A stretch of 64,000 bases of DNA, from contig VXCM01000048.1 in the NCBI GenBank assembly GCA_014773175.1, positions 41,506 through 105,505 of the forward strand, read 5' to 3'. The DNA comes from Lucifuga dentata. Its lineage: Eukaryota > Chordata > Actinopteri > Ophidiiformes > Bythitidae. The position numbers and the translations under genes are program-made. Positions 52,888 to 62,267 of this stretch are shown here, one piece after another; within the stretch, counting starts at the first letter, position 1, and the number at the start of each line of letters is the position of its first letter. The notes beneath the pieces are model-generated. The model had not been told where the DNA came from, searched no databases, and was given only the letters and a program-made list of their open reading frames with translations.

Positions 52888-54138
52888 TGTCTCTCTCTCT
52901 CTCTCTCTCTCTGTCTCAACATACTGTAATTAATTGAAGGGCATTTGAGTCTCCATTCTGAACCAACTGAAGTTCTCAGTGTGTGTCTCTCCCTAATTTC
53001 AATACCAACAAAAGTGCTTGTGCTACTGTATCAGTGACAGACCCCGGATTTATACAACTGAAATAAATAATGACTTCAGCTATTGAGTCATCAGAAATTA
53101 CTTATGTGACATTGCAAACACTCTCCCACACTTTGCTTTGAAAGATGCTAGGAAAAAAAAAAGCTTTTTATCGTCATGTCTTTATCGGACACAGACACAT
53201 TTCCTTTTTATGGCCTGTCCTATTAGGGATTCATGCACATTGTCACATAGTTTGAGCTTTATTTAGTCCTGCTTTCTCTAACAATAGTAGAGAGATATGT
53301 TTTCTACATCTTTATGAAAACAGAAACAGAAAAAAGTAACAACAAAAATCAGTAAAATGAGCGACAATTGTATGACAATAGACTTTTTTTTTTAAAGGCA
53401 TATCACTGTAGCTCTAGTAAACACACACTGCAATATTGATTCCCATCCTTCTTCAGCTTTCTGTTGGGGTTAATAGGGGCTTTTGTCACAATAAGTGGTG
53501 AGATGGCAAAAATGCAGAGTTGATAGCCAGCAGTAATTTATCCTGATGGGGTTAGCTCACAGGAGCTGTACAGCACATGGCTATTTGAATAAGCGCCATT
53601 TGTCATTGTCATTGCCAGTGTGGATATATGGCTTGATGAAATTGAAAAATTCCTGTCTGGGCCAGCTCCCCCACTGCCTGGATGTGGTGGCAATATGTCA
53701 GGATTTATCTGCTCCACCTCAGCGAATCAGCTAACACGGTCTAGGGAGATGGCTGGAAAGTTTGAAGGCTGATAGCTCTGCGTGAAGGAAGATGTGGGGG
53801 GGTGGTGGGCTTTATGGAAAGCTCCCTGCCACTGTGGGTTAATACAGGGCACATATTGAGGGCAAAATATGGCCAGAGAGCTTAGTCATTTTTGGGCATC
53901 TTTGAAATTTATGCTGCGCTGCTTCGTGAGGTTTAGTCAGCAGGTAACCATAAATTTTCAGCTAGTGTATGATATTTCATCTTATACTTGTTACACCCAT
54001 GAAAACTGGGTTCCTCTAAAATACCCAAATAAGTCTGTATTTTTCTTTGACTGCATTTTCAAACCTGTCTCTGATTCTTCTCTTTCAGCTTTCCCAACAA
54101 AGCAAACATACATCAGCTACAGCAACCATGCAATCTAA
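26283..54138 (+). CDS. grm4: Metabotropic glutamate receptor 4 (group III mGlu), 3' part of gene, eight exons
   Basis: This is a class C G-protein-coupled receptor for glutamate. Group III members couple to Gi/o and act mainly as presynaptic autoreceptors that lower transmitter release. The coding exons are 26283-26418, 26645-26799, 27178-27312, 34489-34689, 42844-42980, 44290-45225, 52078-52324 and 54089-54138. Every border is AG/GT and the phases carry through without a stop, giving about 665 residues. This matches the last three quarters of the usual mGlu4 protein of about 912 residues. The assignment to mGlu4 over mGlu6, 7 and 8 rests on the LSRHAVKKG segment, the YATTFLMI...[20 protein letters not shown] region and the tail ending [13 protein letters not shown]. 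Parts of the tail ([13 protein letters not shown]) are also like mGlu8, so the paralogue call is strong but not absolute. The introns are 226, 378, 7176, 8154, 1309, 6852 and 1764 bp. The start codon, signal peptide and first half of the ligand domain are upstream of the window. Confidence 0.95.
26645..26799 (+). CDS. grm4: grm4 exon: ligand-binding domain with SDSWGSK motif
   Basis: The exon starts after aatgtag, completes the split arginine codon and reads [15 protein letters not shown], then [10 protein letters not shown], then [14 protein letters not shown]. It ends one base into a glycine codon before gtacaa. In rat mGlu4 the Asp and Lys of the SDSWGSK motif (D312, K317) contact glutamate, and both are present here. 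NQT is a potential N-glycosylation site. It lies only 226 bp after the previous exon. Confidence 0.93.
27012..27060. repeat. (TA)n microsatellite with N inside a grm4 intron
   Basis: TA units on both sides of N at 27040, between the second and third visible grm4 exons. Confidence 0.9.
27178..27312 (+). CDS. grm4: grm4 exon: ligand-binding domain, GFDRYF to LKKCT
   Basis: The acceptor is ctgtttag and the donor is gtaaga. The exon reads [20 protein letters not shown], then [20 protein letters not shown] and LKKCT, with the final A completed to Asn by the next exon. The LSRHA-KKG segment is typical of mGlu4 rather than mGlu8 or mGlu7. Compared with the mammalian form I recall (KKGSHVKKCT), this loop is two residues shorter. 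The upstream 378-bp intron contains a (TA)n tract with an N, so its true length is uncertain. Confidence 0.93.
31020..31331 (-). mobile_element. tRNA-derived SINE with GGATGG tail
   Basis: On the minus strand the head reads TGGCTCAGTGG (A box; plus strand 31318-31328) and GGTTCGAATCC (B box; plus strand 31274-31284), the RNA polymerase III promoter of tRNA-derived SINEs. The body carries the widespread teleost text gaactctaaattgaccg and tgcgtgggttccctcc. The 3' end is gaaaatggatggatggat, close to the end of the Rex3/RTE-like LINE tail at 13027-13370. No clear target-site duplication was seen. Confidence 0.85.
31367..31406. repeat. Perfect 17-bp hairpin
   Basis: The arm tctgtggtaatcaataa (31367-31383) is exactly complementary to 31390-31406, with a 6-nt loop. 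It starts about 35 bp beyond the SINE. Confidence 0.9.
32046..32085. repeat. (TG)n microsatellite
   Basis: About 20 TG units within a grm4 intron. Overlapping poly-Cys/Val and His/Thr frames are artefacts of it. Confidence 0.9.
34489..34689 (+). CDS. grm4: grm4 exon: ligand-binding domain with EQEGKVQF glutamate-binding lysine
   Basis: It starts after ctttacag and ends before gtcagt, 201 nt. The translation begins [20 protein letters not shown] and continues through [19 protein letters not shown] to HIRHLNFAG. The lysine of EQEGK corresponds to K405 of rat mGlu4, which binds the distal carboxylate of glutamate. NGT is a potential N-glycosylation site. The exon is isolated by introns of 7.2 kb and 8.2 kb. 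Confidence 0.95.
35010..35214 (-). mobile_element. TTAA-bordered repeat family, internally deleted copy (copy D)
   Basis: It is bounded by TTAA at 35010-35013 and 35211-35214. The right end aatgtcccctttaa mirrors the ttaaggggacat start of copy A, and the segment cctgaaagcttcac...gattcgtgctttacttctgta matches the reverse complement of copy A. The central half is missing. No coding capacity. Confidence 0.6.
35463..35595. repeat. 66-bp direct duplication around a single N (assembly join)
   Basis: 35463-35528 and 35530-35595 are identical (tttttaccagcacagctc to gacactgcacat) and are separated by N at 35529. This is most likely an unmerged overlap of contigs. Confidence 0.85.
36610..37123 (+). 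mobile_element. TTAA-bordered repeat family (copy B)
   Basis: It starts ttaagggtttatttt and ends agtatgtcctatgtcctctttaa, with TTAA at both ends. It shares with copy A the segments ggactgtgaaacacagatgc, ggccaaaa...tcattagcct, acaaggtaaaggacaaatc and taaaaattagggaaa. It has no coding capacity and is about 514 bp. Confidence 0.65.
40290..40500 (+). mobile_element. tRNA-like SINE, degenerate
   Basis: The head tagaggagtagttagagcgc followed by tggtctcgtaaactgggggt and ttgagtatgagc resembles a tRNA with A-box and B-box-like segments. Gtgtctgtaaggatttcctcc and a tail of caaataaatgaaaac follow, an arrangement seen in teleost tRNA SINEs. The B box is weak, so it is an old copy. Confidence 0.6.
42844..42980 (+). 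CDS. grm4: grm4 exon: end of ligand-binding domain
   Basis: The acceptor is ctcatttag and the donor gtaagt. It encodes [20 protein letters not shown] followed by [18 protein letters not shown] and TDQLHLN, then ends in phase 0. [11 protein letters not shown] is a hallmark of the C-terminal edge of the mGlu flytrap domain before the cysteine-rich region. NQT is another potential glycosylation site. Confidence 0.95.
42981..44289 (+). other. grm4: grm4 intron (1.3 kb)
   Basis: It contains a perfect 15-bp hairpin (43303-43339) and an (AATA)n tract (43719-43741). No other feature was seen. Confidence 0.85.
43303..43339. repeat. Perfect 15-bp hairpin
   Basis: The arm gcatcactgacttcc (43303-43317) is exactly complementary to 43325-43339, with a 7-nt loop. 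It lies within a grm4 intron. Confidence 0.9.
44290..45225 (+). CDS. grm4: grm4 exon: cysteine-rich domain and transmembrane helices 1-6
   Basis: This 936-nt exon encodes 312 residues and is the large exon typical of the family. Residues 18-71 form the cysteine-rich domain with nine cysteines (18, 22, 36, 37, 40, 43, 55, 58, 71), which link ligand closure to the membrane domain. Hydrophobic helices follow at roughly 85-107, 122-142, 150-171, 195-217, 246-270 and 285-305. Cys150 (CSLRR) and Cys244 (VLKCDIS) are the expected extracellular disulfide pair. The intracellular loop motif [12 protein letters not shown] and the [18 protein letters not shown] segment are strongly conserved in mGlu receptors. 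The start is the AG at 44288-44289 and not the in-frame ATG upstream; the open frame continues past the donor at 45226 only by chance. Confidence 0.97.
48029..48449. repeat. 176-bp duplication plus 67-bp partial third copy, separated by Ns
   Basis: 48029-48204 and 48206-48381 are 176-bp copies with only two differences (ctagtcagac/ctaggcagac and gtgtacttg/gtgtagttg). A third partial copy of the last 67 bases is at 48383-48449. Single Ns at 48205 and 48382 separate them. An assembly artefact is most likely; the two differences could be allelic. Confidence 0.8.
50452..50882 (+). mobile_element. TTAA-bordered repeat family (copy A, most complete)
   Basis: It begins TTAA-ggggacatattgttc and ends ataccatgcccacttTTAA, so both ends carry TTAA and an imperfect inverted repeat of GGGGACAT type. 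It is 431 bp with no coding capacity. The TTAA target and small size fit a non-autonomous piggyBac- or Kolobok-like element, but the superfamily is not proven. Confidence 0.65.
52078..52324 (+). CDS. grm4: grm4 exon: transmembrane helix 7 and proximal cytoplasmic tail
   Basis: The acceptor is gtttgccttttgcag and the donor is gtaaga (52325), 247 nt. It reads [20 protein letters not shown] for helix 7, then [18 protein letters not shown] and [17 protein letters not shown]. The basic segment after helix 7 is the region that in group III receptors overlaps calmodulin and G-beta-gamma contacts. If the donor is not used, the frame runs on as [12 protein letters not shown] and stops at 52360-52362, a possible alternative tail. 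Confidence 0.95.
52325..52362 (+). other. grm4: Possible intron-retention tail of grm4
   Basis: The frame of the helix 7 exon continues past its donor for 12 codons, [12 protein letters not shown], then TAA. A transcript ending in this intron would replace the conserved NHAI tail. A candidate AATAAA sits at 53062-53067. There is no direct evidence that the isoform is made; the canonical donor gtaaga is good. Confidence 0.25.
52654..52683. repeat. Perfect 14-bp hairpin with 2-nt loop
   Basis: agaatacgatttta is followed by ca and then its exact complement. It directly follows a 25-bp sequence also present at 51144-51168. Confidence 0.9.
52853..52917. repeat. (TC)n microsatellite
   Basis: Interrupted TC repeat in the last grm4 intron. 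Confidence 0.9.
54089..54138 (+). CDS. grm4: grm4 last coding exon: C-terminal tail ending NHAI
   Basis: A strong polypyrimidine acceptor (ctgattcttctctttcag) precedes a short exon. Joined in phase to 52324 it encodes the last residues, [16 protein letters not shown], and stops with TAA at 54136-54138. The tail has the same length as the mammalian mGlu4 tail after LE and ends in the same four residues. The extreme C-terminus of group III receptors is a docking site for PDZ-type scaffold proteins. The exon is too short to show as an open reading frame of its own and was found by phase and motif. Confidence 0.93.
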
Positions 54139-54895
54139 AGAACAGTTCTCATTATTCCAAATTTCCACCTGAGGGGGGGGGAAAAAAAAACATGTTTACA
54201 GTGGAATTCAAATGGAAGCGTGATTGTATGGGTGGAAATCATAGAATCATTGCCCAAAGAAGTGACATGATGAATGCAGACTACAGAGGAGTGCAGCGAA
54301 AGACCAACAGGGGACCAGAGCGGATACAGCAGAGTTTTAACGTTCCATCTTCTGTCAGCCTCACGAGATAAAAAAGACATGAAAAACATGAAAAAAGAGA
54401 AATACTTGCATGGCAGAGGCCAGGAGACTAAAGGATGGAGCTGTCCTTTTGGGTGTTTAAGTGTCAACCATGACCTGTTTCAAAGACTTCTCTGAACCGA
54501 CTAAAACTGAACTATGACTAAGAATATGTTCAGAAGTTCTTCATGTTGTCTGTCAGTTTTGTGAATATAATTAATCATAAAATTCTCAAGTCATCATAAG
54601 AGATTAATCAACACCAAAAAGGCATGAAAACACAATCAGTGGATCTCTGAGGGGTGTATTTGTTTTATTTCTAAATGTACACCAGTTGTATGGATCAAAT
54701 GACTGGGAATGGTGATGATTTTAATCATGCAGAATATCTGCACCAGACTCCGTGGCATGTTATTTCCTCTTTAGGTTTCCACTGAGTTACTACAAAGGAC
54801 AACAACTACACATACAGGATGTCTCTACTGATTTTGCGCATGCCAGTTTCAACATCCTGTGTTGTGTTGTTCAAAAAACAAATAAAAAATTTAAA

Positions 54896-54927
<32 letters not shown>

Positions 54928-55700
54928 CTATATATATTTGGAATGCGTTTATACTCTGTTGCAGCGTTGTTACAATTGTTTGGGCCCGAGCCTGTCGTAT
55001 GTTAAAAACTGGTCTCAAATGGTGAAGGTCTAGTGAGTGATTTGTTTATATGTGCTTAAGTGAGGCCATGATTTGTATTACCAGCTAGCCCAAGGCTGCC
55101 ACTGCCCTCTGCAAACCTGTATGTGCTTTGAAATAGCAGCTCATGGTTGAAATAAATAAGATTTTAGCCACGAGATCCTACTGTAAGCTGTCATCCAGGA
55201 TGACCAACACGTCACTGCCACCAGCTATTCTTGGTCACACATAGTGTAAGTGTAAAGCTTAGCTGTAAGATCTATTAGGATGGAAATTGCCACAAAGTGT
55301 GCCCTTGAGAGGATCATGCAATATGCCCTGAAGGTGATATCCATAATGGACCAGCTACTGAAAATATTCATTACTATACATGTCCTCCTCAGGCACTATC
55401 ATGATATGGAGGAGGTATCAGGAAGTTGTAAGGTTTTTCACAAATGAAAATGTAATTGCAAAAGTACACAATATCTCTATCAATCACCCCCAGCTCACTG
55501 AACAGATTAACACTCAGCTTGTGTGCAGTATAAAAGCCTTCTAATGTCTTGGGGAAAAACATTGTGGGGTCATTTGTGTTGTGAATTCAATGCTGCTTTT
55601 CATGCCTCCCTCTGTATTACTTTCAACACCATTTGTGTTGCAGAATAAAATGTGAGTGCTGACCAAATTAAATGGCAAGTTAATGTATGTTATTAAATAG
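54139..55700 (+). other. grm4: Probable grm4 3' untranslated region
   Basis: This is non-coding DNA directly after the stop codon. AATAAA hexamers occur at 54881-54886 (immediately before a TA repeat) and 55644-55649. Either could end the transcript, and the true end is not visible from sequence. It contains a (TA)n tract at 54901-54938 and no supported open reading frame. Confidence 0.4.
54901..54938. repeat. (TA)n microsatellite
   Basis: TA units with one interruption, just after a candidate poly-A signal. Confidence 0.9.
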
Positions 55701-56139
55701 ATTGATGATGTCTGCTTTATGTCCTAACATATCCTAAAATTGGGGAAAATGTACAAAAAAAAGATACAGTGCCTGGCTATCTGAATATGTATTTGTAAAA
55801 TCTCATGAAAACTAATGCCGTGTGTGAAGCATGTTCAGTTTTTTTTTTTTTTTTNTTTTTTTTTTTTTTTGTTTTGTTCTGTTTTTTTGTTTTTTTTTAT
55901 ACAAAATTTTATTTCTATTAAAACTGTTATCAAACTTCAATGTCCTGTTTTCGGTTCCATGTAATTCAGGGATCACCACTTTTTCTTGAAAGAATTAGCT
56001 TTTTCATTACTTTGATCCCTTTGCTGTAAAGGGAAGAGAAGAATACGTCAACAGATTGCTACTATCAGCACATGCAATGTATATTATCTAATTAAAACAA
56101 AAAAAACAGAATACATCAGCAAATCTACAATATTGTTAG

Positions 56140-56140
56140 C

Positions 56141-56169
<29 letters not shown>
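56140..56169. repeat. (TG)n microsatellite
   Basis: About 14 TG units downstream of grm4. Confidence 0.9.
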
Positions 56170-56171
<2 letters not shown>

Positions 56172-56714
56172 ATGCATGCGTGCGTGTGTGTTATCTTTTT
56201 CCTGTTGTAGAGGAATAATACAGATTAAAAGCAGGTTTGTCAGGCTTAACAAAAACCACAACAGCTGCCATCGTCAAAATAACATGTTGCCACAATTCCT
56301 CTGACAACAGCATGGAAAGGACAGATAAATGACAGAGAGAAACATGAAATTATTTCAAATGAATGGTTAGCTGGTACTAAAATCAAAGGGCCTTGTATCC
56401 AGGGAGCTCACAGAATCTATCATCTTCTCCACGCCTCTCTAAAACTGTGAGGCCACTGTACAAAAGGCTTGAAGATAGTGGTTGTTACATAGCAACCCTG
56501 CTAAATGCATGCCAAAGTATTCCATTACCGGAAGACGTACAGTATATGTTTGTTCACACAGCAGTGAGGCAGAGCAGGGTGGCCGTGTCTAGTAATATTT
56601 AGTGTCATGAAAGCAGAGCTTCTTACAAGATTTGTGTCTGCCGTCCATCATTGATCCTTCCATTTTTGTTACTTGCTTATGCTCATGTGATTTAACCTGA
56701 TCTGGAAGTCTTTG

Positions 56715-56842
56715 GACAGTGGGAGGAAAGCAGAACGCCCAGAGAAACTCCACACAGACATGAGAACATGAGAACAAACTCCTCACAGCAAGGCAATGCA
56801 GATTCAAACCCTGGACCTTCTTGCTAACCACTGATGCACTGT
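56715..56842 (-). mobile_element. Degenerate copy of the tRNA-derived SINE
   Basis: gtgggaggaaagcagaac, agaaactccacacagac, gattcaaaccctggacct and tcttgctaaccactgatgca follow the same order as the SINE at 31020-31331. The B box is mutated and part of the tRNA-like head is deleted, so it is an older relative. Confidence 0.7.
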
Positions 56843-57242
56843 GTCTCAGGCTGATTATTCAGATCAAAGAATCTTAGAAAATGATTTACCATTCAACTAA
56901 AATGCTAATCCATTGAAACAGCAATATCAAATTAATTACCTCCACAAGGGAGATTATATTTTTACCTGTTTCTCTTGGTTTTCTTAGCAGTTTTGTTTTG
57001 TGGCCAAAATATTTTAAATCTGATTTTGACCAAATTTGGTGGAAGGGTGGGACATGGCAGAGGGAAGAACCCACAGAATTTTGATGCTGTTCCAGATCCA
57101 GAGATGGATCCAAAAATTGTTTTTAATGATTTCTAAACACTGGGATAGGGCATTTTCTTCAAAAGTGATGTGCCAATCTCAGTGGAAATAATCAGACACA
57201 TTTATCCCATGAGTAGCACAGTGGCTTAAGCCTCATTTATAC

Positions 57243-57243
<1 letters not shown>

Positions 57244-57282
<39 letters not shown>

Positions 57283-57300
57283 GTCAATCATTCAATCAGT
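57244..57300. repeat. (CAAT)n microsatellite
   Basis: About ten ATCA/CAAT units followed by decayed units. Confidence 0.9.
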
Positions 57301-57664
57301 TTTTATTTAAAGTGCAAAATTACCATGCATCATGGTCCTAATACACTTTACAATTAGGAAACATGGGACAAAACAAAACATCCAACAACAAAACAACAAA
57401 GCCCCAACATTAGAAGAGTTACAGTAAAATACTACTTGTTTATTCACGTAATAATACTTCACATTAACTACACAAACGCATGCGCTCGTTTAGTGTGTCG
57501 TGAGCAGAATTGTCTACATACTTGCATCTGTTAACGTCGATCTGGAGGGTTAACACTATATCTGCCAGGGAGCGATGTGAGGTGCCATGACTTGAATTTA
57601 GCAGCTAGGAAGGGTTAAGCTACACAAGGATTTGCAACAATGAAGAAACATAAACAGCGCTTAC

Positions 57665-57863
57665 TGAGTCATCTTCTTGGAAGTTTGTGTCAGTGGCTCG
57701 ATGTCTCATAATTTTGGAGCCACACCAGCCGCTTGATAATTGCGGGACAAAAAATAAAAAAACCCTCTCAGCTGCATCTCCGCTTCTCTTTTCCCTCATT
57801 TTGTTACGAGCACGGACAAATTTATCCCGAATTTGTTTCCACGTTGTCTTGCATGTTTCTGGC
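57665..57863 (-). pseudogene. Possible orphan MADF / Myb-SANT-like exon
   Basis: The minus-strand frame (57934 to 57620) contains PETCKTTWKQIRDKFVRARN then KMREKRSGDAAE, which has the Cys-x(3)-Trp-x(2)-hydrophobic-Arg-Asp pattern and basic helix of the second half of a MADF domain. MADF domains are found in DNA-binding proteins and in the Myb-like accessory protein of Harbinger transposons. A pyrimidine-rich acceptor (taccccaag) lies just before this block and a donor (gtaagc) after DDS, which fits a real exon. I see no partner exons or transposase nearby. It could be a relic of a Harbinger element or a single exon of a host gene. Confidence 0.45.
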
Positions 57864-60507
57864 CTTGGGGTAGGGGGTATAAATTCTAATGAATGCCCAT
57901 CTATGACTATGAAGTTTACGGTTATCCAGGTCATTGGATATCTGGTAGTAATAATTTAGGGCAACCCAAATTGTTTAGTCTTGAATAGAATCAGAAGAGT
58001 ACACAAGTCCAGTTACCTTGAACTACTGCTACTACTGTATTACCCTTCTAGATATAACTGCTACTCTATCAACTAAACTAAGAATTTTGGAGGAAGAGGT
58101 AGCTCCATTAGTGAGTTTCTCCTCGGTGTACATGAACTGCCTTCAAGTTGAACGTGGAAAAATCAACAAGGAAAGGAAAATTTGCAGCTGATTATTCTGA
58201 AAAAGTCATGCTTGAAAAGAGTGAAAGATAACAGGCCCTTAGCCCACTGCACAATGTATCCTACAATCAGATTTTCCACTGGTGGTCTAAATACTGAGAA
58301 AAAGAAAAAAACAAAAAACAAATGTGTTACCAAAAACATTTTGGTTGTGTCTCATTAATTTCTCTACCACAGCTTTTGGAGCTAGTAGACTGATAGTTCA
58401 TAGCTGAAGAAAACAAAGAAGAAAGACATCTTATTTTTCTGAAATGTCTTTTGGAAAATATGCAACAACCACTAGAATTCTCATTGTGCTCATAGCTTCA
58501 GCCAGCAGAGACTTCACTTACTATAACTAAGGGTTTCCCCTCCCTACTGCAGAGGAGACAGACAAGTCTGTATTATTTCTCGAGCAGCTGGCTTCTTCTT
58601 GCTTCAATGTGTCTGAGTCTGAAGCAATTTTCAATAAATTCCAAGAATATTTAGGACAAGTTAAGCTGTTGTTATGCAGACTAATGGCAAAATACATGCA
58701 GAAACAAATTTCTGTGAGCAGTCACAATGACACATTGACTGGTGTGGATTCAATGCAATCTACCCAACTGTGTAATTGCAGATCGGATGATACAATTGCT
58801 CAGATAGAGGTTGAAAGGTTTATCCACATGAGCCAATGACTTCAGTATGAAGTGATGAGGCTATAAAGGTACAACTACGTGGCTGATTAGATAGCCTTAT
58901 AATGCGAAGGCAGACAGAAAATGGAGGATGAACTGGCAATCTCTCAAATCCAGTTAAAAGGATTGCGGTATTCCTCTGAGCGTACACTCGTCTTCATTAT
59001 TATGTGGTTACAGTGGCAATGACAGTTGTTTCAGATTGGTGGAGGAAATTAGCAAACAGAGCTTTGTTTTCGTGCAGGAAAAAGAACTGAAAGAGTAAGA
59101 TCAATAAAGTTTCACCATAAATTCAATTACTGCTCACACACCACTGTGAAATCCTCATATATACTGTAGCATAGAAGCCTGCAAAACTAATCACACACAG
59201 ACTGTTTTAGAGTGCAATTATGAATATTTTCACTGTTCTTAAAATGGTCTTAGCACACTTTTCTGAGACAATGGTACCACATCAATGTCCTAAAAAGTGC
59301 AAATGCTCACCAACTTTGCCTAATCAAAGAAAGCACTCAAACAGTAATTTAATTGATTTCCGACATTAAAAAGCAATTTAATTCATTAACCATTTAAACT
59401 ATGTATGACTGCAGTGAATGTGGACTGTGTCAAAGCTATCTCCAGCAGAAAAGTGCCAATGCTGACACAATCCTCATGCAAGCATGAACAGCTCAACATA
59501 AAAAATGTGTATCCGCTCGGAACAGTCAGCAGCCCATTTCCATATGCACCTAAAGATAATACAATACACCTGCCCTCGGATGACACAATGAGCACAGGAG
59601 CACATTTGTCTGGAATTGAGCACCGGATGTAAGATTGAAAGATGCAGTGCAGCAATGTTCTCTCAGGGGTCTTTCTTTTGATGGAGACTTCTCAGTCGTG
59701 TGGTGCAGCTAACCCATTGTATCCCATCATAAACAAACACTGCATTAACAGCGCCTGTTTTGCTGTAAAATCCTGAACGAGAGGTGTGATTTTGCAACAA
59801 AAGAGATTCTGAAGATCAACGATTCACTGTGTGATAGAAGAGTAACTTTAAGCAGAGAAAATGACTGAATGTGTGTGCATGAAGGAAACCAGCTGAAAAC
59901 AGAGCAGGGTATCATGAGGACTGTTACCATGCTTTACAGAATTGCAGCCTTCACAATCAGTGACACTCTTTCTCAAGTATTCAAGGGATATTTCATGCAG
60001 CCTTTGTCTTTGATAGTGATGAGTTATCACAGATGTGGTCGCTTATACACATGTTGCTAGGAAACAGTAGCTCATGCATATCCCCAGGTTATTTCACAAA
60101 TCAAAGGAGTAATGTACTGACAGTTCAGTGATTGTGTAAAAGGAGCAACTTGGTTGGTCCAACACATTCACACAGAATGAATGAATGAATGAATGAATGA
60201 ATATTGTATTCAATAAAACAGTTTAACACATCTCTTCTTCTTGTTTTACTCTTAAAATTAATTTGGATCTTATGTATTTCTTTAAGTACTTTGAAGCAGC
60301 TGTCCATTTCTGTTATTATAGCAATATGTAATTGTCAACAGCAGACTATGATGTCATTAGTTGCTTACCTGCAAGGCTGTGATTTAAAAGAAACAAGCTG
60401 CATCTGTCTGTAATACACGGTCAGAAATAATTGTGACTGGAGGCCACTGAACTATGGTTCAAATTGAGCCACAGGGAAGAAGAGAAGAGCCTCCCTAGGT
60501 TAAAGAG

Positions 60508-60539
60508 AGAGGAAAACATGCATTAACATGTTTTCCTCT
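60508..60539. repeat. Perfect 13-bp hairpin
   Basis: The arm agaggaaaacatg (60508-60520) is exactly complementary to 60527-60539, with a 6-nt loop. Confidence 0.9.
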
Positions 60540-61722
60540 GGGTGAAAAAAATCCAAGTGTGAGGAGGAGGGTAAAGCCTTTGCAATGAAACTAGGGCATC
60601 CTAACAAGGACTGGGAAAGACTGTGACGGTGGAATACAGAGCCTACTGTACCACATCCAGGTCTCTGATATTCAGTGCCAGTAGTGTTTTCATTTGCTAT
60701 GCACCATTTCACTCTTTCCTTTAAGCCTTGCCAACCTCAAATGCATTATGTTGTTGAATCATAAATATATTTTTTGTACATTCCTTAGGTAATATGTCAG
60801 GGGGCGTTTCACTTCAAACATCTGGATCTGTGCTTATTCAGATAAATACCAAGGAAAAGTCTGAGTGCATTGTGTGCAGATTCAACAACAGAGGGTATCA
60901 AATCTCAGCATTAATCTATTATTCATTTTATTAACTATTTATTCGTATTGTATTTATTAATATATTTTACAGCAATTCAATTTTCATTATTGATACTTAT
61001 GTTTCAGTGCATTTAAATTTATTCTATAATACTTATAATTGTATCCTGGAGTAGCTGAACTATGACCCATCGCAATGCAATGTGAGAAAATAATTTGTGT
61101 CATTTTCATACCTGAATCTCCATCACTGGTTATTGAAAGCAGCGAAAAGAGGTCACGATGATGCAACAGTGTCACGTTCACACCATAAAATAACTCATCT
61201 CTCATACTCAGAATGTGTTCTTGTGCATTTTCAAATGTCTACAAAAAATGTGTGACTGTATCAGGGATTGAAAATGCTTGTAACTGATGCTTGTAAATGT
61301 ACCATCACTTTAGTACCTCCTTTGCAACTCAACAGCAATATGCTATCTTAACTTATATAAGAATGAAGGAAAAAAAAACAGGAATTCAAAAACATTGCAT
61401 TTTGCTAATATGTTTAAAAAGGGTTGCACCGATATTGCATGAAATGCATGTTAAATAGAAAAATGTCAGCTCAAATTTTCTCTGCTGACGTGGCCACAAT
61501 GAAACAGATGTGACTGGTGCTGAAACAGAGGTGGGCATTTATGTAAAACTCCATTTCAGTACACAATGCTTGTTTTAAGTTATTATATTATACATATATA
61601 GTATGTAATCAACAAAATTGTGAAGATTTGTAAAAAAATTGTGTATTTTCAGTTATATCTTCAATTATAGATGCTTTGCCTTTCATGAGGAAAAGCAAAA
61701 TACTGGAGGATGGCATATCATA

Positions 61723-62140
61723 GTCCTGGAAGTGCTGAATCCAACCATGAAAACTGTATTAACTTCTTATGTAAATTTAAATTTTTAGGCTGATCAAAAA
61801 TGAGAAATTTGACAATTGCGTGCCTGTATAAGGGACTTTGGAAATTAATTACTCCAAAATGCTACAGGAAAGATTGTTAATAATGTGTGTGTTTGTCCTG
61901 GAAGTGCTGAATCCAAACTTGAATGATTTATTAACTACCTAAGTAAACTTCAATCTTTCGGACTGACCAAAAATGAGAAATTTGCCAATCGCGTGTCTGC
62001 ACAAGGGACTTTGGAAATTAATTACCCCAAAATGCCACAGTAAAAATTTTTCATAATGTGTCCACCTGGAAGTGCTGAATCTAAACACGAAATATGTATT
62101 AACTATGAAAGATGTATTAACTCCAGAATTTTCAGAACTG
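61723..62140. repeat. Tandem repeat of about 170 bp, two full copies and a partial
   Basis: The unit begins cctggaagtgctgaat at 61725, 61897 and 62065, with a period of 172 then 168 bp. It includes aaaaatgagaaatttg and aagggactttggaaattaatta in copies one and two. Copy three is truncated. It carries no open frame of note. Confidence 0.85.
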
Positions 62141-62267
62141 CTTGAAATTTGAATGGTGTTTCTAGGTTGAAATATGCGGGACTAGTTAGGTGCCAAAAAA
62201 TGGTGACGAGATGCGGAATCCAGAAAAACGACAACAATACCTGCAATTGCCTATAGCAATCACAGGC

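Larger units (their letters stand above)
52325..54088 (+). other. grm4: grm4 last intron (1.8 kb)
   Basis: It contains a perfect hairpin (52654-52683) and a (TC)n tract (52853-52917). No further exon was seen between the helix 7 exon and the tail exon. Confidence 0.8.
55701..61720 (+). other. Downstream intergenic stretch
   Basis: Apart from the SINE relic, the MADF-like exon, microsatellites (including GAAT units at 60175-60203) and a perfect hairpin (60508-60539), no gene was recognised. A short frame at 58609-58839 has no recognisable domain and no clear exon borders. Confidence 0.5.

Noticed and set aside
58609..58839. 76-residue frame downstream of grm4
   Set aside because: No domain, no convincing splice or promoter context, and length within chance expectation.
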